Shown here: in pieces, positions 46,108 through 58,000 of the stretch
Numbering within the stretch: position 1 is the first letter of the stretch
Layout of the letters: each line of letters starts with the position of its first letter
Origin: Amphibalanus amphitrite
Taxonomy: Eukaryota > Arthropoda > Thecostraca > Balanomorpha > Balanidae
DNA length: 64,000 nt
Reading direction: 5' to 3'
Assembly: GCF_019059575.1 (NCBI RefSeq)
Contig: NW_024881977.1
Coordinates: forward strand, 1-64,000
The notes under the pieces: generated by a model
What the model saw: only the letters and a program-made list of their open reading frames with translations
Told to the model about the DNA's origin: nothing
The model's database searches: none
Made by a program: the position numbers and the translations under genes

Positions 46108-46630
46108 AATTGGATCACTAGCCATGTAATATAAAGACAGAATAACAAGCTGAGTACATGCACCTAAGAAAAGGGCGCAAACATACTGTAATGCCAAAAC
46201 CTAACACGATACCCCATTTCTAGTGCCAGATTCGTATTTTGCACCCTAAATTACCCCAGACTCAGAGCTTTTTCCTTCGGAGTCACCGGCAATGTCATAT
46301 AAAGGAAGAGTGAAATGTTGAAAATAGCCATTCAGAGCAGAAACACAGACATACTGGATCTCAAAAACCTAGCCTAATACGTCATTTCTGATGCCAGATT
46401 CGTGTTCAGCGTCACAAATTACCACAGAAATGGGTATTCTGCTTTCTGTACTATGACAAAAGTCAAATTTTGTTGTTCAGTGTTATTATTTATTTTCACG
46501 CTGGTGTGCTGGGTCATTTCCTTACTGCAGGGCTTTTATTTCAAAGCCAAGTCTCAAACTATCAGGACCTTGACCGGACTGTCACTGAACTCTTTAAGTT
46601 GATATAACCTGTTCAAATTTCTACAGATTA

Positions 46631-47116
46631 TTAAAGGGACCCTCCCACCTTCAAAAAAGTTTATGAATTGGCATGAAAGTGATGTCGCTCGGTTCAGAAA
46701 GAGCGAAAACGAATATCTACCAAATTTCACCGAAAAATATTCACCGTTTTTCAAGATATTATACTTCTACTTTTGTTTACTTTTTTGGGATCTTCGCTGT
46801 TTCTAGCGACTTTATTTTAGAAGTGCGGCGTTTGCGGCAGATGTTGCGCGCAAATAGCATATACCACCGCGTGCTACAAAACGTTTTAGTCAAACATTTA
46901 AAAATCGTTAGATATCTGCGCTGACGTCACACATTCAGAGGGGTATTCCTAAGCATTAGCCCCTCTGAATCAAAATGCTGCAATTTTGAAATTCAATATT
47001 TCCGATTTAAGGCATTTCTCGATGTTGTGAGTGCCGAAACCGGTAATTGTGAGCCAGGGACCCCATTTTGGCTATCTCAACTCAAACCTAATGTTAAGGT
47101 GGGAGGGTCCCTTTAA
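46631..47116. mobile_element. TTAA MITE G (no G/C hairpins)
   Basis: TTAA lies at 46631-46634 and 47113-47116. The ends AGGGACCCTCCCACCTT and AAGGTGGGAGGGTCCCT are exact complements. The 478-bp body has no ORF of note. The ends differ from elements A-E, so this is a separate TTAA family, plausibly piggyBac-type. Confidence 0.85.
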
Positions 47117-47171
47117 CTAAATTATATTTATATTTGCACTGGCCTGATAAAATAAATTCAGGATCTGAATT

Positions 47172-49011
47172 CAGGGGCGGATCCAGGAAAACTCCAAGGG
47201 GAGGGTCATGAATCGAAGTGGTGCCCCTACCTATGCCCAAAATTAAAAACTCAACGGATTTCGTCCACTTCATTTTGGTGGTGCCCCCATTTTCAGTTTT
47301 TTTTCTTTTTATTTTTTATTTTTAGTCAGTATCTTAGCTGTTAGCCACAACCACATTTACCAATTGTAAGCAAGTATATATGAATGTGCTATGTGCATAG
47401 ATGCTATGTGTATATATGTTGTGGACGCTGAGTAGTGAGTACTTACCAGGAACGTTATCAGGTAAGCAAATCGTTGTCAGTCCGACGAACTTGACCCTGG
47501 CGTCTAAAGGGTCTGTCCTTGACACTTCAGGCTTGTCAGGGGCACCAAAGTCCTTCCAGGGACACCACAAACCTTTCAGGGGCACCTACGGCCTTGTAGG
47601 GGCGCCACAGGCCCGCCAGGGGCACCACAGGCCTGCCAGGAAGTAGGGGCACCACAGGTCTAGCAAGTATACACGACAGGCCTGTCAGGGGCACAACGGA
47701 CCTGTTGGGCCCATGAGCACCCCTAGGAGCAGGGGCACCACAGTCCTTCCAGGGGCACTGCAGGCCTGTGAGGGGCACCAGCGGCCTAGCAGGGGCACCA
47801 GTCAACACAGGCCTGCCAGGGGCACCACAGACCTGCAAAGGGCACCAGAGGTCTGCCAGGAGCACCACCGACCTCGCAGGGGTAACTTGGGCCTGTCAGG
47901 GGCCAGGGGCACCACGGGCCTGTCGAGAGGCACTTCAGGCTTTTCAGGGGCACCATAGTCCTCTCCGGGCGCAGGGGTAGCAGGGGCACCAGAGGCCTGC
48001 CAGGGGCACTACAGGCCTAGCAAGGGCACCACTGGTCTATCAGGGGCACCACGAGCCTGTCATAGCCAGGCATCTCAGGCTTGTCAAGGCCCAGGGGCAC
48101 CACAGGTCTGTGAGGGGCACCAGCGACCTAGCAGGGGCACCAGTCAACACAGGTCTGCCAGGGGCGCCACAGACCTGCCAGGGGCACCACAGACCTGCCA
48201 GGGGCACCAGAGGTCTGCCAGGGGCACCACCGGCCTCGCAGGGGCACCTTGGGCCTGTCAGGGGCACCACGGGCCTGCCGAGGGGCACTTCAGACTTTTC
48301 AGGGGCACCAGTCCTCTCCGGGCGCAGGGGTACCAGCGGCCTAGCAAGGGCACCAGAGGCCTGCCAGGGGCACCAGCGGCCTAGCAAGGGCACCAGAGGC
48401 CTGCCAGGGGCACCACAGGCCTAACAAGGGCACCACGGGCCTGTCAGGGGCACCTCAGGCTTGTCAGGGCCCAGGGACACCACAGTCCTTCCAAGGGCAC
48501 CGCAAGCCTGTCAGGGGCACCAGAGGCCTGCCAGGGGCACCACAGGCCTAGCAAGGGCACCACTGGCCTGTCAGGGGCACCTCAGGCTTGTTAGGGCCCA
48601 GGGGCACCACAGTCCTTCCAGGGGCATTACAAGCCTGTCAGGGGTACCAGAGGCCTAGCAAGGGCACCACAGGCCTGCCATGGACACCACAGGCCTGCCA
48701 GGGGCACCACCGCCCTTGCAGGGGCGCCTCAGGCCTGTCAGGGGCACCACGTGCCTACCGGGGACACTTCAGGCTTGTCAGGGGCGTTACAGTCCTGTCA
48801 GGGCCCAGGGGCACCAGGCCCGTGGTGTCCCTGCTAGGCCTGTGGTGCCCCTGGCGGTCCTGTGGTGCCCCTGGCGGTCCTGTGGTGCCCCTGTCAGGAC
48901 TGTGATACCCCTGATAGGCCGGTGGTGCCCCTGGCAGGTCTTTGGGCCCCCGGGCCTCAAGGGGGGGGGCATGACCCATGTGACCCCCCCCCCCCCTTGG
49001 ATCCGCCCCTG
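47172..49011. mobile_element. hAT-type element with internal 20-bp minisatellite
   Basis: Ends CAGGGGCGGATCCAGG (47172) and TTGGATCCGCCCCTG (49011) are flanked by the exact 8-bp duplication TCTGAATT (47164-47171 and 49012-49019). It is the same TIR family as 33118-38266. Most of the interior is a minisatellite, and no transposase is present. Confidence 0.92.
47540..48950. repeat. 20-bp minisatellite GGGGCACCACAGGCCTGCCA
   Basis: About 70 imperfect copies. Higher-order copies exist: 47760-47960 resembles 48110-48330 (the run CACCAGTCAACACAGG is shared). Long ORFs (GHHRPARGT repeats on the plus strand, VPLAGLWCP on the minus) are repeat artefacts. Confidence 0.95.
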
Positions 49012-49019
49012 TCTGAATT

Positions 49020-49058
49020 TGATCTGACATTATGTTTGTATTGATTCTCATTTCTCAG
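49020..49058. other. Short spacer between hAT-type element and LINE tail
   Basis: Only about 40 bp of unassigned sequence separates the right duplication of the hAT-type element from the LINE 3' tail. Confidence 0.5.
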
Positions 49059-49252
49059 AAATCAATCAATCAATCAATTTTATTTAACATCCCATCATAT
49101 AGGGACAAAGCATATTGGCATGATACAATACAAGGTGTCTCACACAGTTACACAATACACATCATATTCATGTGACACAAAGACGTACAAACAGCTGTTC
49201 CATGCAGCCTGTTCAGCGCAAACCAGTAATCCCGCAAACTTTAACAGGAGTG

Positions 49253-52200
49253 CTACGATGACACTCGTTGGGGTAAGACAAGCATATGGATCATGGCCCA
49301 GGCGTCGCCATTGTTCTGGGCCAGTAGCCAGCGCAGTGAGTCGGCAATACCATCCACTCGTCTGGGAGCGCTAATCAGGTCTCGTGACACATGCCCCCCA
49401 GCAACTCTCAATAGTGTTTCATAGTTCATCCCACACAGTGAGAGCATGTGACTTACAAGTGAGCCTGGGCAGTGCAAACGGGTCGAATTGAGCGCAGTGT
49501 GAGCCAGATCACTTAACAAAACACGACGAAGGCGATGCTCCCCGCGAAACGCGTCCCTGAAAGTATTGAATAAAGCTCGACGGAGAACTTCCTGCACACT
49601 CGGAATCCGTAGTGCCGCCAGTAGAGCTGTATGGTGCGCTGTGCGAGGCAAACGCAAGGCCGACTTGATTGCAGTCGCCTGCCAAGAATCAAGACGTAAT
49701 ATGTCCTCTGACCTTAAAAAGCACACAGCGCATCCATAAAGCAGAGCTGGCGATACTACCATACGCCAAAGATAGGCCTTGTCCACTGCAGTCAAATACG
49801 AATTGAACATGCCGGCCGGCGTGAGGCCGAAGAAAGCACCTCTTCCCCGGCGCATTCTTGCGCTGATATGGCCTGTAGCCTGTAGCTGCGATTGAAGTTG
49901 TACACCCAGATGCTCTGTCTCTTGTCTAAGAGACAAGGTCTGACCACATAAGACCCATCGGGGCACCTGAGCCAGTAGTTCTTTTCCAAATATAAAACAA
50001 TGACTTTTTGTTAAGTGAGGGTTCGTGTGGACGAATTCTAGCCTAGAGCTCACTGAGAAAGTTGTCACAATGTCAAGCAATTTTTGCAGATTTCGCACGT
50101 TATTTGACATCAACAGCAGATCGTCTGCATAGGCCACTACGGGAATGTGATGGCCATGTACCGACGGGCCCAGTCCGCTGTCATCAAGCTGCTGGATCAG
50201 TGGCAGCAGGAACAAGTTAGTAAGGCAGGGTGACAAGAGAGCTCCTTGTCTCACCCCTCGGCGTACATCGAATGTGTCTGAAAGCGCTCCACCGAATCGG
50301 ACTAGCGTTGTTAAATGTGTGTACCAGTACGCAAGGAGAGCCCAGCTCCGCGGAGACAGATAGTCGTTTGCCCTCAGTAGGACGCCAGAGTGCCATATGC
50401 GGTCAAAACATTTTCGGGCGTCCAGATTCGCAACAAACACAGCGCATTTACGAGACAGATAATACTGTGCTGTCCTGTCAGACAATATGGTTTGCTCTCT
50501 TGTGCCGCGCTTAGATAGGAAACCGAACTGAAGCTCAGACGGGCGGAATGTGGTGCCTAACTCTTCTAGCAAAATCAACTCTAGTAGTTTAGAAACTGTG
50601 CCTACGAGAGAGATTGGTCGGTAGCTGTCCGCGCAGTTGGGGTCAAGGTCATTTTTCTTTATCAGCGGCACAACTGTGCTTTTCGTAAAACTATCTGGCA
50701 CACACATTTCGTTTAGGCATGCGGTTGGTTAGAAGGCTGCTGAGAGCCTGCAGGAGGACTGGAGAGGACCCGTACAGGAGGTGTTCTGCCGAGACTCCGT
50801 CGGGGCCAGGAGACGCGTCACGATTCAACTGTGGTAGCAGACGCGCGACTTCCTCGGCAGAAATTCGCTTACCGGGACCCGGGTAAGCTCGTGCTTCATC
50901 CATTAAAGCCAGAACTCGCCTATGCACTCCCTCCTGCTCTGATGAGAGTGTCTCATCGTCGGTGTGAATAAGACCGAAATGGTCTCTGAAGTCCATCGCT
51001 GTGAGCGTGGAGCGCGGGCTAGCTGAGCCACGGCGTGCGATTTCCACGCGCCGCCAGAATGCCCTGATCTTTCGATCACGTCGTAGCGCCGACAGAATGC
51101 GGGCACCAGTGTCAGCCTTGGAGCGCGCCGCCTCTGAACGCGCTCGTCTATATGCTCGACGTGCTGCTCGGAAACAATCATGCAACACGGTATTCCGCGG
51201 TTGACCAGCTTCAGTCCACAAGCAGTGCCAGAATCGGGCCCTGTCACGGGCGGCTGATGCCGCAGGAGTCCACCAGGACTTAGGTGGCTTCCAGCCTCTA
51301 GAGCATCCAACATCGGCAGTAGCCTCATGAATGGAAGCTGTCAGCTGTCTGTCAAGTTCATTTACCGTGGAGCAGTGAGGGATACGCGCTGACAGCAGAT
51401 CCGCGAGGCGTCTGCAGTAAGCATCATTCCTTTCATCGCTGCTCCAGTCTAACACTACACGGTGACTGGAGTAATCATCTCGAGCTTTGGGTGCACAAAG
51501 TGTGTGGCCAACTGGGAGAGATAGTATACAGCACATTGGCAGATGAGGACTGAGGTTATCAGAACACGGAGAAAGTATTTTGCACGATAGGAGTTTGCTG
51601 CCGACAAATGAGTGGGGCACAGCAATGTGATCTATGTGGGTTTGATGTCCTCCTCGCTGATAGGTGAAAGTCTCAGACTGCTCAAACAAAATTCGGCAAC
51701 GATTAGATCCTGGAGATCAAGCAGCCGCTGCATTTCCAGACTGAAGGCATTGAAGCCGCGAAGCTGGGCCCAACTTGCCGGCCGCTGGGACAGTGGCAGC
51801 GAGGGAGAGGGCAATTAAAATCACCTACCAGCACGAGGTGCGTAACAGCTCGATAAGCGCACATTAAAACCTCCAGGCTCGCACATGTATCACGATACTT
51901 GTCTAGTTGCTCGAAAGACCCACAAAAATAAGGCATATAGCAACCAATGATGATTAAAAGTGGCCTAACTCCAGCGTTCACCTGTACCCCCAGCAATCGT
52001 GAGTCTCCAGATTGCAATTGGGAGAAGGTGAGGAGACCGCTTTTCCTGCAGAGCATGGCAGTGCCACCGTGCCGTCGCCCTTCCCCGACACCGGGCGGAG
52101 TGTCCATAGCAAATGTCTGCAACACTTCAATGTCATTAGCACCGTAGCTAAACAAAATATTACAGATCAAATTTGCTTCCGCGCAAGAGAGCCACGTTTC

Positions 52201-52488
52201 GGATAAGAAAAGTATGTCTAGGTCAGCCAGTAGGTCAATAATGTAAGCGGCTGCAGTTAGAAAGCCCTCACAGTTGTAGGAGCCGATGCGAAACTGACGA
52301 GTGCTTTGTTGGTCCACTGCCGTAAGCTTAGAGTTACTGGCTGAACCAGGTTCCGTTACCGTGCATGATGGCGGTGGCTGGGAGAACTGCTGTGTCGGAA
52401 GTTCTGAATTTTCGCGAGTCATGCTGCTGCCGGTGCGGGAGGCTTGGCCAGCTATCGGTTCGAAAGAGGTTTGGCTGACACTGATCAT
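49253..52488 (-). pseudogene. LINE ORF2: endonuclease and reverse transcriptase, frameshifted
   Basis: The first segment (51703-52488) is the endonuclease-like domain: FRIGSYNCEGF, SETWLSC, then VLVGDFNCPLP. Two close frame changes near 51800-51815 and 51690-51705 follow, after which HQTHIDHIAVP (the endonuclease C-terminal histidine region) begins the 50691-51689 segment. A third change near 50700-50712 leads into the RT segment 49253-50707. This has NCADSYRPISLVGTVSKLLE, LDARKCFDRIWH (motif A), GVRQGALLSPCLTNLF, the catalytic VAYADDLLLM box, and a long C-terminal region ending at 49253. The domain order is complete and no domain is missing, so decay amounts to about three single-base indels. 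At least one lies in a short run, so sequence error is possible for some of them. Confidence 0.8.
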
Positions 52489-54604
52489 GGTGCTGCCACG
52501 AAAAACCTCCGCTGGTCTGTCGTTGCTGCTGCAGCTGAAGCCCCTGCATTTGCGGCTGTTGCGGAGGCGGCGGCGGCGGCGGTGGTGATGGTGGGGGCGG
52601 CGGCGGCGGCGGCGGCGGCGGCGGGAGAAGCCCGTGCCGGGTCTGGCACTGATACGGGCAGGCAGGCACGGGAGGAGCCTGCCAGGGCTGGGTTCGCTCT
52701 AGCCACTGCGGTTGTGCCAGCTGCTGCTGCGCATGCAGCCCCTGCCATTCAGCTGGCTGTTGAACTGGTCTGGTCTGGTTGGGAGACTGGCATTCCCATG
52801 AAGTCTGGCCTTGGGGCTGCGCCCACGGTGGGCAAAGAGGTAGCCGCCGTTCCATTTCCTGCCCTTGCCTCCAGTTTCTCTGCTGTAGAGATTGGCGACC
52901 TTGAAACTCCGGAGGCAGCTGGCGACTCGGGTTGAACTGGCGATTCCTCTGCTGATGCTGAGTCTGTCCTCGGCGCCCACGTTGCGGCTTTTGCTGCATG
53001 GTAGTGCGAGCGGGTTCCGACGGATGCTTTCCGAGCGTCGCGTAGGTGACATGGTCCTTCGTGTGTATATCCGTCTTCCTTACCCGGAGTCCAAGTGGCC
53101 AGTTAGCTGGATTAAGGACAAGTTCTTGGTCACAGCTATCAGCTGAGAAAAGGAAGGACTTCCATTTGGTCTCACCCCGAGGGTCTAGTTTTCTGAATCC
53201 GCTGAGATGCACGACGTTGGATACCACCCTGTGCACTGTGCTGTCAGGGGTGTCAGAGTTGACCCCTTCTAGGATGAAGGTAGCAGGTGATGGGCTCAGG
53301 GGCGTAACTCTAATGTCAGCCACGCTACCGGTGCCCGCAGAGGCAGGTGCGCCGACGTTATCAATGATGACGCTACACTGGACGGGCCCACGATTTGTGC
53401 TCGGGCCGGGAGGAGGCAGAGGAGCTGAATCGCTGCTAGTTCTATATGGCAATCGACGCTGCTGGGGCTGTGCTACCGACTCTTCGCTGTCGCTGTCACA
53501 GTCGGTGCCAGGCGGACCGGAGCGCCGCTTCATTTGAGCGACTATAGCCTCGGCGAGCTTATCAATGTCGAGGCTGCGGGTCATCTCAGTGGCGAGGCTC
53601 GGTGGTGACTTGGTAGGACGATTGGAGTCTCGTTGTCCAGTTCCAGCACGGTTTTCTTCCGAAGAGGACGCAGATTCGATATGTTCACATGCAGCAGGGT
53701 GGGCTGAGGTGGTCGCAGAGTCACCCCTAACTGCGTTGGCTGGAGCGGCTGGATTGTTGGACGCCGGTTCTGTTGGTTGTGCCGGTGCCTGAGCTGCTGC
53801 TCCTGTCTGTGAGGTTGAGGGAGGGCTTGTTCCCGCTTCAGCTGCGTCTGGACCGCTGCCCGACTCTCTCGGGTGAGTCACACTTGAAGCCGCAGAGTCT
53901 TCGCTGGTATTGGAATCCGCTGGGACGTCGGCTGGCGCTGAGCAGTCTTCAGTGTTTACTGCCTCCGCTACAGGTTTTGAAGTGCCTGCTACTATCAAAG
54001 CGTGCTGAGGGGGCAGTCGGTCTGATGAGCTGGAACCGGTAGGAGGCGCCATGTCACACCTGACAGCTCGGCTTTCCTCATTGGTCGCACACCTTGCCAC
54101 GCGCTCCTCCAGGTTAGCAATGCGAATCTGTTGGGCCGCGATAGTTGCTTTCATTTTCCCCCCTGAGACTCGGAGATCTTGAATTTCTCGATCCAACCGA
54201 ATCATGTTGTCCAGCATTGCTTCCATATTTGCGGAGTCAGTCTGCGACAAAGTTTGTGTGGCCGAGGAAGATTGGCCGAGACTGGCTGGAGCACGACGAT
54301 CCGGCGGCTTCAGAACACTGTCTGCTTCCTTCAGAAGTGCTTCTTGGGCCATCGATGCACCAAATGCCCAACAATCATCAACCAGTTTCGATACATTCCC
54401 TGGCATACGCTTCGTTAGAGGTCGTCCTGCGATAGCTGGTATTGCGTCTACCAGGTGCAAGTGGAGTTGATCTCGAAGATTTCGAAGAGACGACTCATCT
54501 AACGTTGCGAGTTTTTCTTTGGCCGAAAGTGATTCTTGATTGAAAAAGATGCTAATGTTTGACAGGATGCTGTCAACTTCTACCACCTCGGCAGGGTTTG
54601 TCAT
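52334..54604 (-). CDS. LINE ORF1 (nucleic-acid-binding, Q/P-rich)
   Basis: One uninterrupted 756-codon frame, starting at ATG 54604. Residues 1-120 are helical-looking. 126-172 is a probable coiled coil (NMIRLDREIQDLRV..ANLEERVARC), as in LINE ORF1 trimerisation regions. 190-400 is Ser/Thr/Ala/Pro-rich. 445-512 (HLSGFRKLDPRG, then FLFSADSC and NPANWPLGLRVRK) resembles the small nucleic-acid-binding module of Jockey/CR1-group ORF1 proteins. From 530 the tail is Gln/Arg-rich with a polyproline block encoded by the GGC-rich stretch at 52564-52625. No CCHC zinc knuckle is seen. An intact ORF1 beside a broken ORF2 suggests recent insertion. It overlaps the ORF2 start in a different frame, normal for such elements. 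Confidence 0.75.
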   Translation of the reverse strand: MTNPAEVVEVDSILSNISIFFNQESLSAKEKLATLDESSLRNLRDQLHLHLVDAIPAIAGRPLTKRMPGNVSKLVDDCWAFGASMAQEALLKEADSVLKPPDRRAPASLGQSSSATQTLSQTDSANMEAMLDNMIRLDREIQDLRVSGGKMKATIAAQQIRIANLEERVARCATNEESRAVRCDMAPPTGSSSSDRLPPQHALIVAGTSKPVAEAVNTEDCSAPADVPADSNTSEDSAASSVTHPRESGSGPDAAEAGTSPPSTSQTGAAAQAPAQPTEPASNNPAAPANAVRGDSATTSAHPAACEHIESASSSEENRAGTGQRDSNRPTKSPPSLATEMTRSLDIDKLAEAIVAQMKRRSGPPGTDCDSDSEESVAQPQQRRLPYRTSSDSAPLPPPGPSTNRGPVQCSVIIDNVGAPASAGTGSVADIRVTPLSPSPATFILEGVNSDTPDSTVHRVVSNVVHLSGFRKLDPRGETKWKSFLFSADSCDQELVLNPANWPLGLRVRKTDIHTKDHVTYATLGKHPSEPARTTMQQKPQRGRRGQTQHQQRNRQFNPSRQLPPEFQGRQSLQQRNWRQGQEMERRLPLCPPWAQPQGQTSWECQSPNQTRPVQQPAEWQGLHAQQQLAQPQWLERTQPWQAPPVPACPYQCQTRHGLLPPPPPPPPPPPPSPPPPPPPPQQPQMQGLQLQQQRQTSGGFSWQHHDQCQPNLFRTDSWPSLPHRQQHDSRKFRTSDTAVLPATAIMHGNGTWFSQ

Positions 54605-54720
54605 GGCTCAGGAATAGATCGTATTTCTTCAGCGTTTTGCCTTCTTTTCCTTGACAGTTCCTTGACCAGTTCCCTGACAGTTCCTTGTAAGGGAGGGGAT
54701 CTTGTAATGCATGAATACCA

Positions 54721-54948
54721 GCACAATTTCATCAGCATCTTAACATTGTTTTCACATCTTGAAATAAACAGAATCACAGTCTCTAATCACAGTCTCACAG
54801 TCTCACAGTCAGAATCATAGTCTCTAATTCAGACTTATTTGACAACTTTGTTGTTTCTGTATTTTTTTCCAATACTTTCCAACCAATTTTCTTGTTTTTT
54901 TTTCCAACTGTTATAAGTGTCATATTTTTCAGAAAATCGGTTATCAGC
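54721..54948 (+). promoter_or_regulatory. Probable upstream region or 5' UTR of the COA1-like gene
   Basis: Short CAGTCTCA repeats at about 54775-54815, then a T-rich stretch ending in CATATTTTTCAG at 54932. The latter is a fair 3' splice site, so the first coding exon may be preceded by a 5' UTR intron. No TATA box is evident. Confidence 0.35.
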
Positions 54949-55038
54949 ATGCCTTCACTTCCTACATTAGCTAAGATTGCTGGCTGTGGAGCTTTACTGG
55001 TCAGCGGAGCCTTCTCCTTCACACAATGGAAAATAGAG
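54949..55038 (+). CDS. COA1: COA1-like exon 1
   Basis: Thirty codons from ATG to ...QWKIE, holding the membrane segment. Donor GAG|GTCAGC at 55039; phase 0. Confidence 0.8.
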
Positions 55039-58000
55039 GTCAGCAGAAAGAAAGGAAGGACAAGTGGCTGTCTGCTAGTGGCAAATATTCTCTGATGATT
55101 TGGTTGCACTTGCGTCTTGTCACAGTCCATTGCCCTTGAGGCTGGATTTACCTAATGATGCTTTTGTACTTTTTAATTACCTATCTACCTTGTAACTTGA
55201 AATACTTGGAACTCACTTCACTTCAATGAACATTCAACATTGCATCAGTAATTACTCAGTTACTTGCTATCAATAAGGGGTCAGTAATTTGATGTAGCCT
55301 GTTTATTTAGCTATGACCATGGGAGGAAACAAGCAGGGTTGGGCATGGCTCTTATTCTCCTATAAACCCTGAATTAAAAAATTAAATTATTGTTGGTTTC
55401 CTTTCATTTTAGTGTTGCACAACAGACAAACATTATGGAATCCGCAGCATGGTGAAGTTTTGTTTTTGATTATGTTCTAGGAGGGCCTGAAGAGTGGCGC
55501 CTGGTACACTGAGTCGATGCGTCTGTTGCGGGCCCACCGCGGCGCCGCTGGTTTGCTCGGAGAACCGATAGTCGACGGCAGGCTGGACCTGGGCAGCAAC
55601 GACACCAACTTCTGTGATCAGACACGAGCCCAGTTTCGCGTGCCCGTCAAAGGTGGGTCATTATGTGGAACCTTAGGTCAGAAACTTCAGCTCCTCGCCC
55701 GTTCAGTTCAGCTCGTCTCGTAGACGGTGCGGCTACCTGTCATCTACCGTTTGAACAAGGCTGACATCTAGCGGTTCCGTTTCGAATTGTCGCTAATCGC
55801 TGTTCGCACGGCAGGCTATTGGCCGGCAGGATAGTGGTCGTGGACGTGCACTTAGACATGTGTGTTGTGAATTTAGTTGTGACTCGCTATTAGATCTGCG
55901 TCGTTTTGTTGTGTTGCATTTAATTGATGTCACGGATGTGCGAATTGGAGTTGAGTGTTTTTGCCGCGTTGGGAGGTGCGGTCGTGGTGAGTCACGTGAC
56001 CTTTGTCAAGGCTGGTATTTTGCGCCTTATTGTTGTTGTCGGCTAGTTTCGAGTGATTCTGAAGTCTGAAGTTCTTGATCGGACGTTTTGTTCTTTTTTT
56101 GGCTGAAATCGATGCTTGAAGTATTCTCTTTTCAACATGGGTTTCAATACAGAGTGTGATTTAATTCGTTACATTTGGTGCCGAAACGCTCGGGAACGGG
56201 ATCTTTGATTTTCGTTTTGTGATCTCGCGTCAAGATGAGCACTGAGAAGCTTCGAAAGAGAGCGGCAGCGCGAGGATGGATGAGTCGCTGTCGCCGTAAG
56301 TTGGAGGAGTTGCTCGAGTGCCAAGACATTGATGTAAGCGCCCTTCAGACAGCTAAAGGTGATTGTGAGAAAAGACTGGCACTGTTGGATGAAGCACAGT
56401 CAGAAGCCGAGCTCAGTTTCCCCTCAGAGGCAGAGATGTTAGATGACATTGAGAGTGCTGCCGAGTTCCGAGAGGGGATAACTGATGTGCTGAACAGAGC
56501 TGATGCTGTACTGAGCAAGAAGCCCTCAAGTTCCATTGGATCCTCGCAAACAGGCCACCTGCAGCTACCCAAACTAGAACTACCAAAGTTTGGAGGAGAT
56601 GTGCTGCAGTGGCAGTCCTTCTGGGAGTGTTTTGAGGCCGCAGTGCACAATGCTGATCTGCCTGAAGTGACCAAATTCGCTTACCTGAGATCATTCCTCG
56701 TGGGTGAAGCCAAGGAGAGTGTCGCTGGCCTGCCTCTGACTGGAGCAAACTACAGCAGTGCTTGCGACCTGCTGATGAAGAGATTTGGGAGGAAGGAGGT
56801 GGTTGTCTTCTCCCACATTCAGCAGCTGCTCTCTGTTCCGGAGGCGTCATCCTCGAGCGTCCCATCCCTCCGAGAACTTCAAGACCGTCTTCAGGTCCAC
56901 ATTCGCAGCTTGGCATCACTGGATGTCGGAGGTGACCGTTACGGCATTGTTCTGGTCCCCTGATTCTGTCGAAGCTGACCCCAGACATTCGCCTCGAGTG
57001 GGCCCGTGAGGGCTGTGGCAGGGAGTCGGACCTGGATTGGCTGATGAGCTTCCTGTCTGAAGAGATCAACCGCAGGGAGCGATCCTGTGCGTTCAGCAGA
57101 CTACAGGTGGCGTCTGCTCGAGAGACTGCTGCGTCCACCGAGAGTCGACCGAAGACCACAAACGGCCCTCAGCAAAGGAGGAAGAAGGAGCCGCGTGAAA
57201 GGGTGCCAGCAGCAGCAGCTCTGCAGTCAGGAGCGAGTCCGGGGTGCCCTTTCTGTGGGCAGACACACCAGCCTGAGGTATGTGTCAAGCTTCAGCCCCT
57301 GTCTGTCCCCGAGCGTAGAGATGCCATCCGACAGGCAGGACTGTGTTTCCGCTGCTTGCATGCTGGGCATGTTGCACGAAAGTGTGGGGCAGTGTGCGCT
57401 GAGTGTGGTGGACGGCACAATGTAGTGTGCTGTTTCAAGCTACATGGAGGGGGTATGCAGCACGATCAAGGGGGTGCGACAGGAGCCAGTGATAGCAGTA
57501 TCCGTAGCAGTGGCTCAAACCCAGCTCAGCATCCATCCCTGTCATGCAAGAGTGGTGGTCTGGAGAGGAGCTGCACAGTGCTGCCCACCGCTCGTGTAAC
57601 TGTAGTAGGTCGCGGCGGACAGCGAGTAGAAGCCACTGCGCTTTTCGATACAGGTAGTGATAGGACATATGTCAGTGACAGACTCGTTAAGTCAGCTGAG
57701 CCCGAGTGGGTAGGCTCTGAGACAGTATCCTATGCGGCATTTGGAGGGACTGGCTCATCTGCTGAGCACAGAGATGTGTACCGAGTGGAGATGGTTGGCT
57801 CCAATGTAGCCTCTCCGACAGCCCTTTCCGTTCAGGCTATCAGGATCCCTGTGATATGCATGCCACTCCAGCGCCCACGCATGCCTGCTGCTGTGCTGCA
57901 GTCCTTCAGTCACCTGGAGCTGGCTGATCCGCCCTCTGACAGACAACTGACTGTAGACATACTGGTGGGGCTGGACTGCTACTGGGATCTGATGAAACAG

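Larger units (their letters stand above)
49059..54720 (-). mobile_element. Near full-length non-LTR retrotransposon (LINE)
   Basis: A two-ORF LINE on the minus strand: ORF1 at 52334-54604 and ORF2 at 49253-52488, overlapping by about 155 bp. The 3' end lies at about 49059-49075 in a (TTGA)n tail preceded by AATAAA (49079-49084, minus strand). The 5' boundary past 54604 is not sharp. ORF1 plus apurinic-type endonuclease plus RT, with a short-repeat tail instead of poly-A, suggests the CR1/L2 side of the Jockey superfamily, but the clade is not certain. I found no target duplication. Confidence 0.8.

Noticed and set aside
47536-48972. ORFs of GHHRPARGT or VPLAGLWCP repeats
   Set aside because: A 20-bp minisatellite keeps all frames open over 60-bp cycles; no gene features.
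54892-54948. Upstream in-frame ATG for the COA1-like protein
   Set aside because: The added residues (MFFFPTVISVIFFRKSVIS) come from a T-rich stretch ending in a splice-acceptor-like TTTTTCAG; the shorter start fits the family's N-terminal length.
56174-56200. Assigning the BEL/Pao primer-binding site to a specific tRNA
   Set aside because: TGGTGCCGAAAC is a clear TGG-starting site, but I could not match it to a tRNA 3' end without a search.
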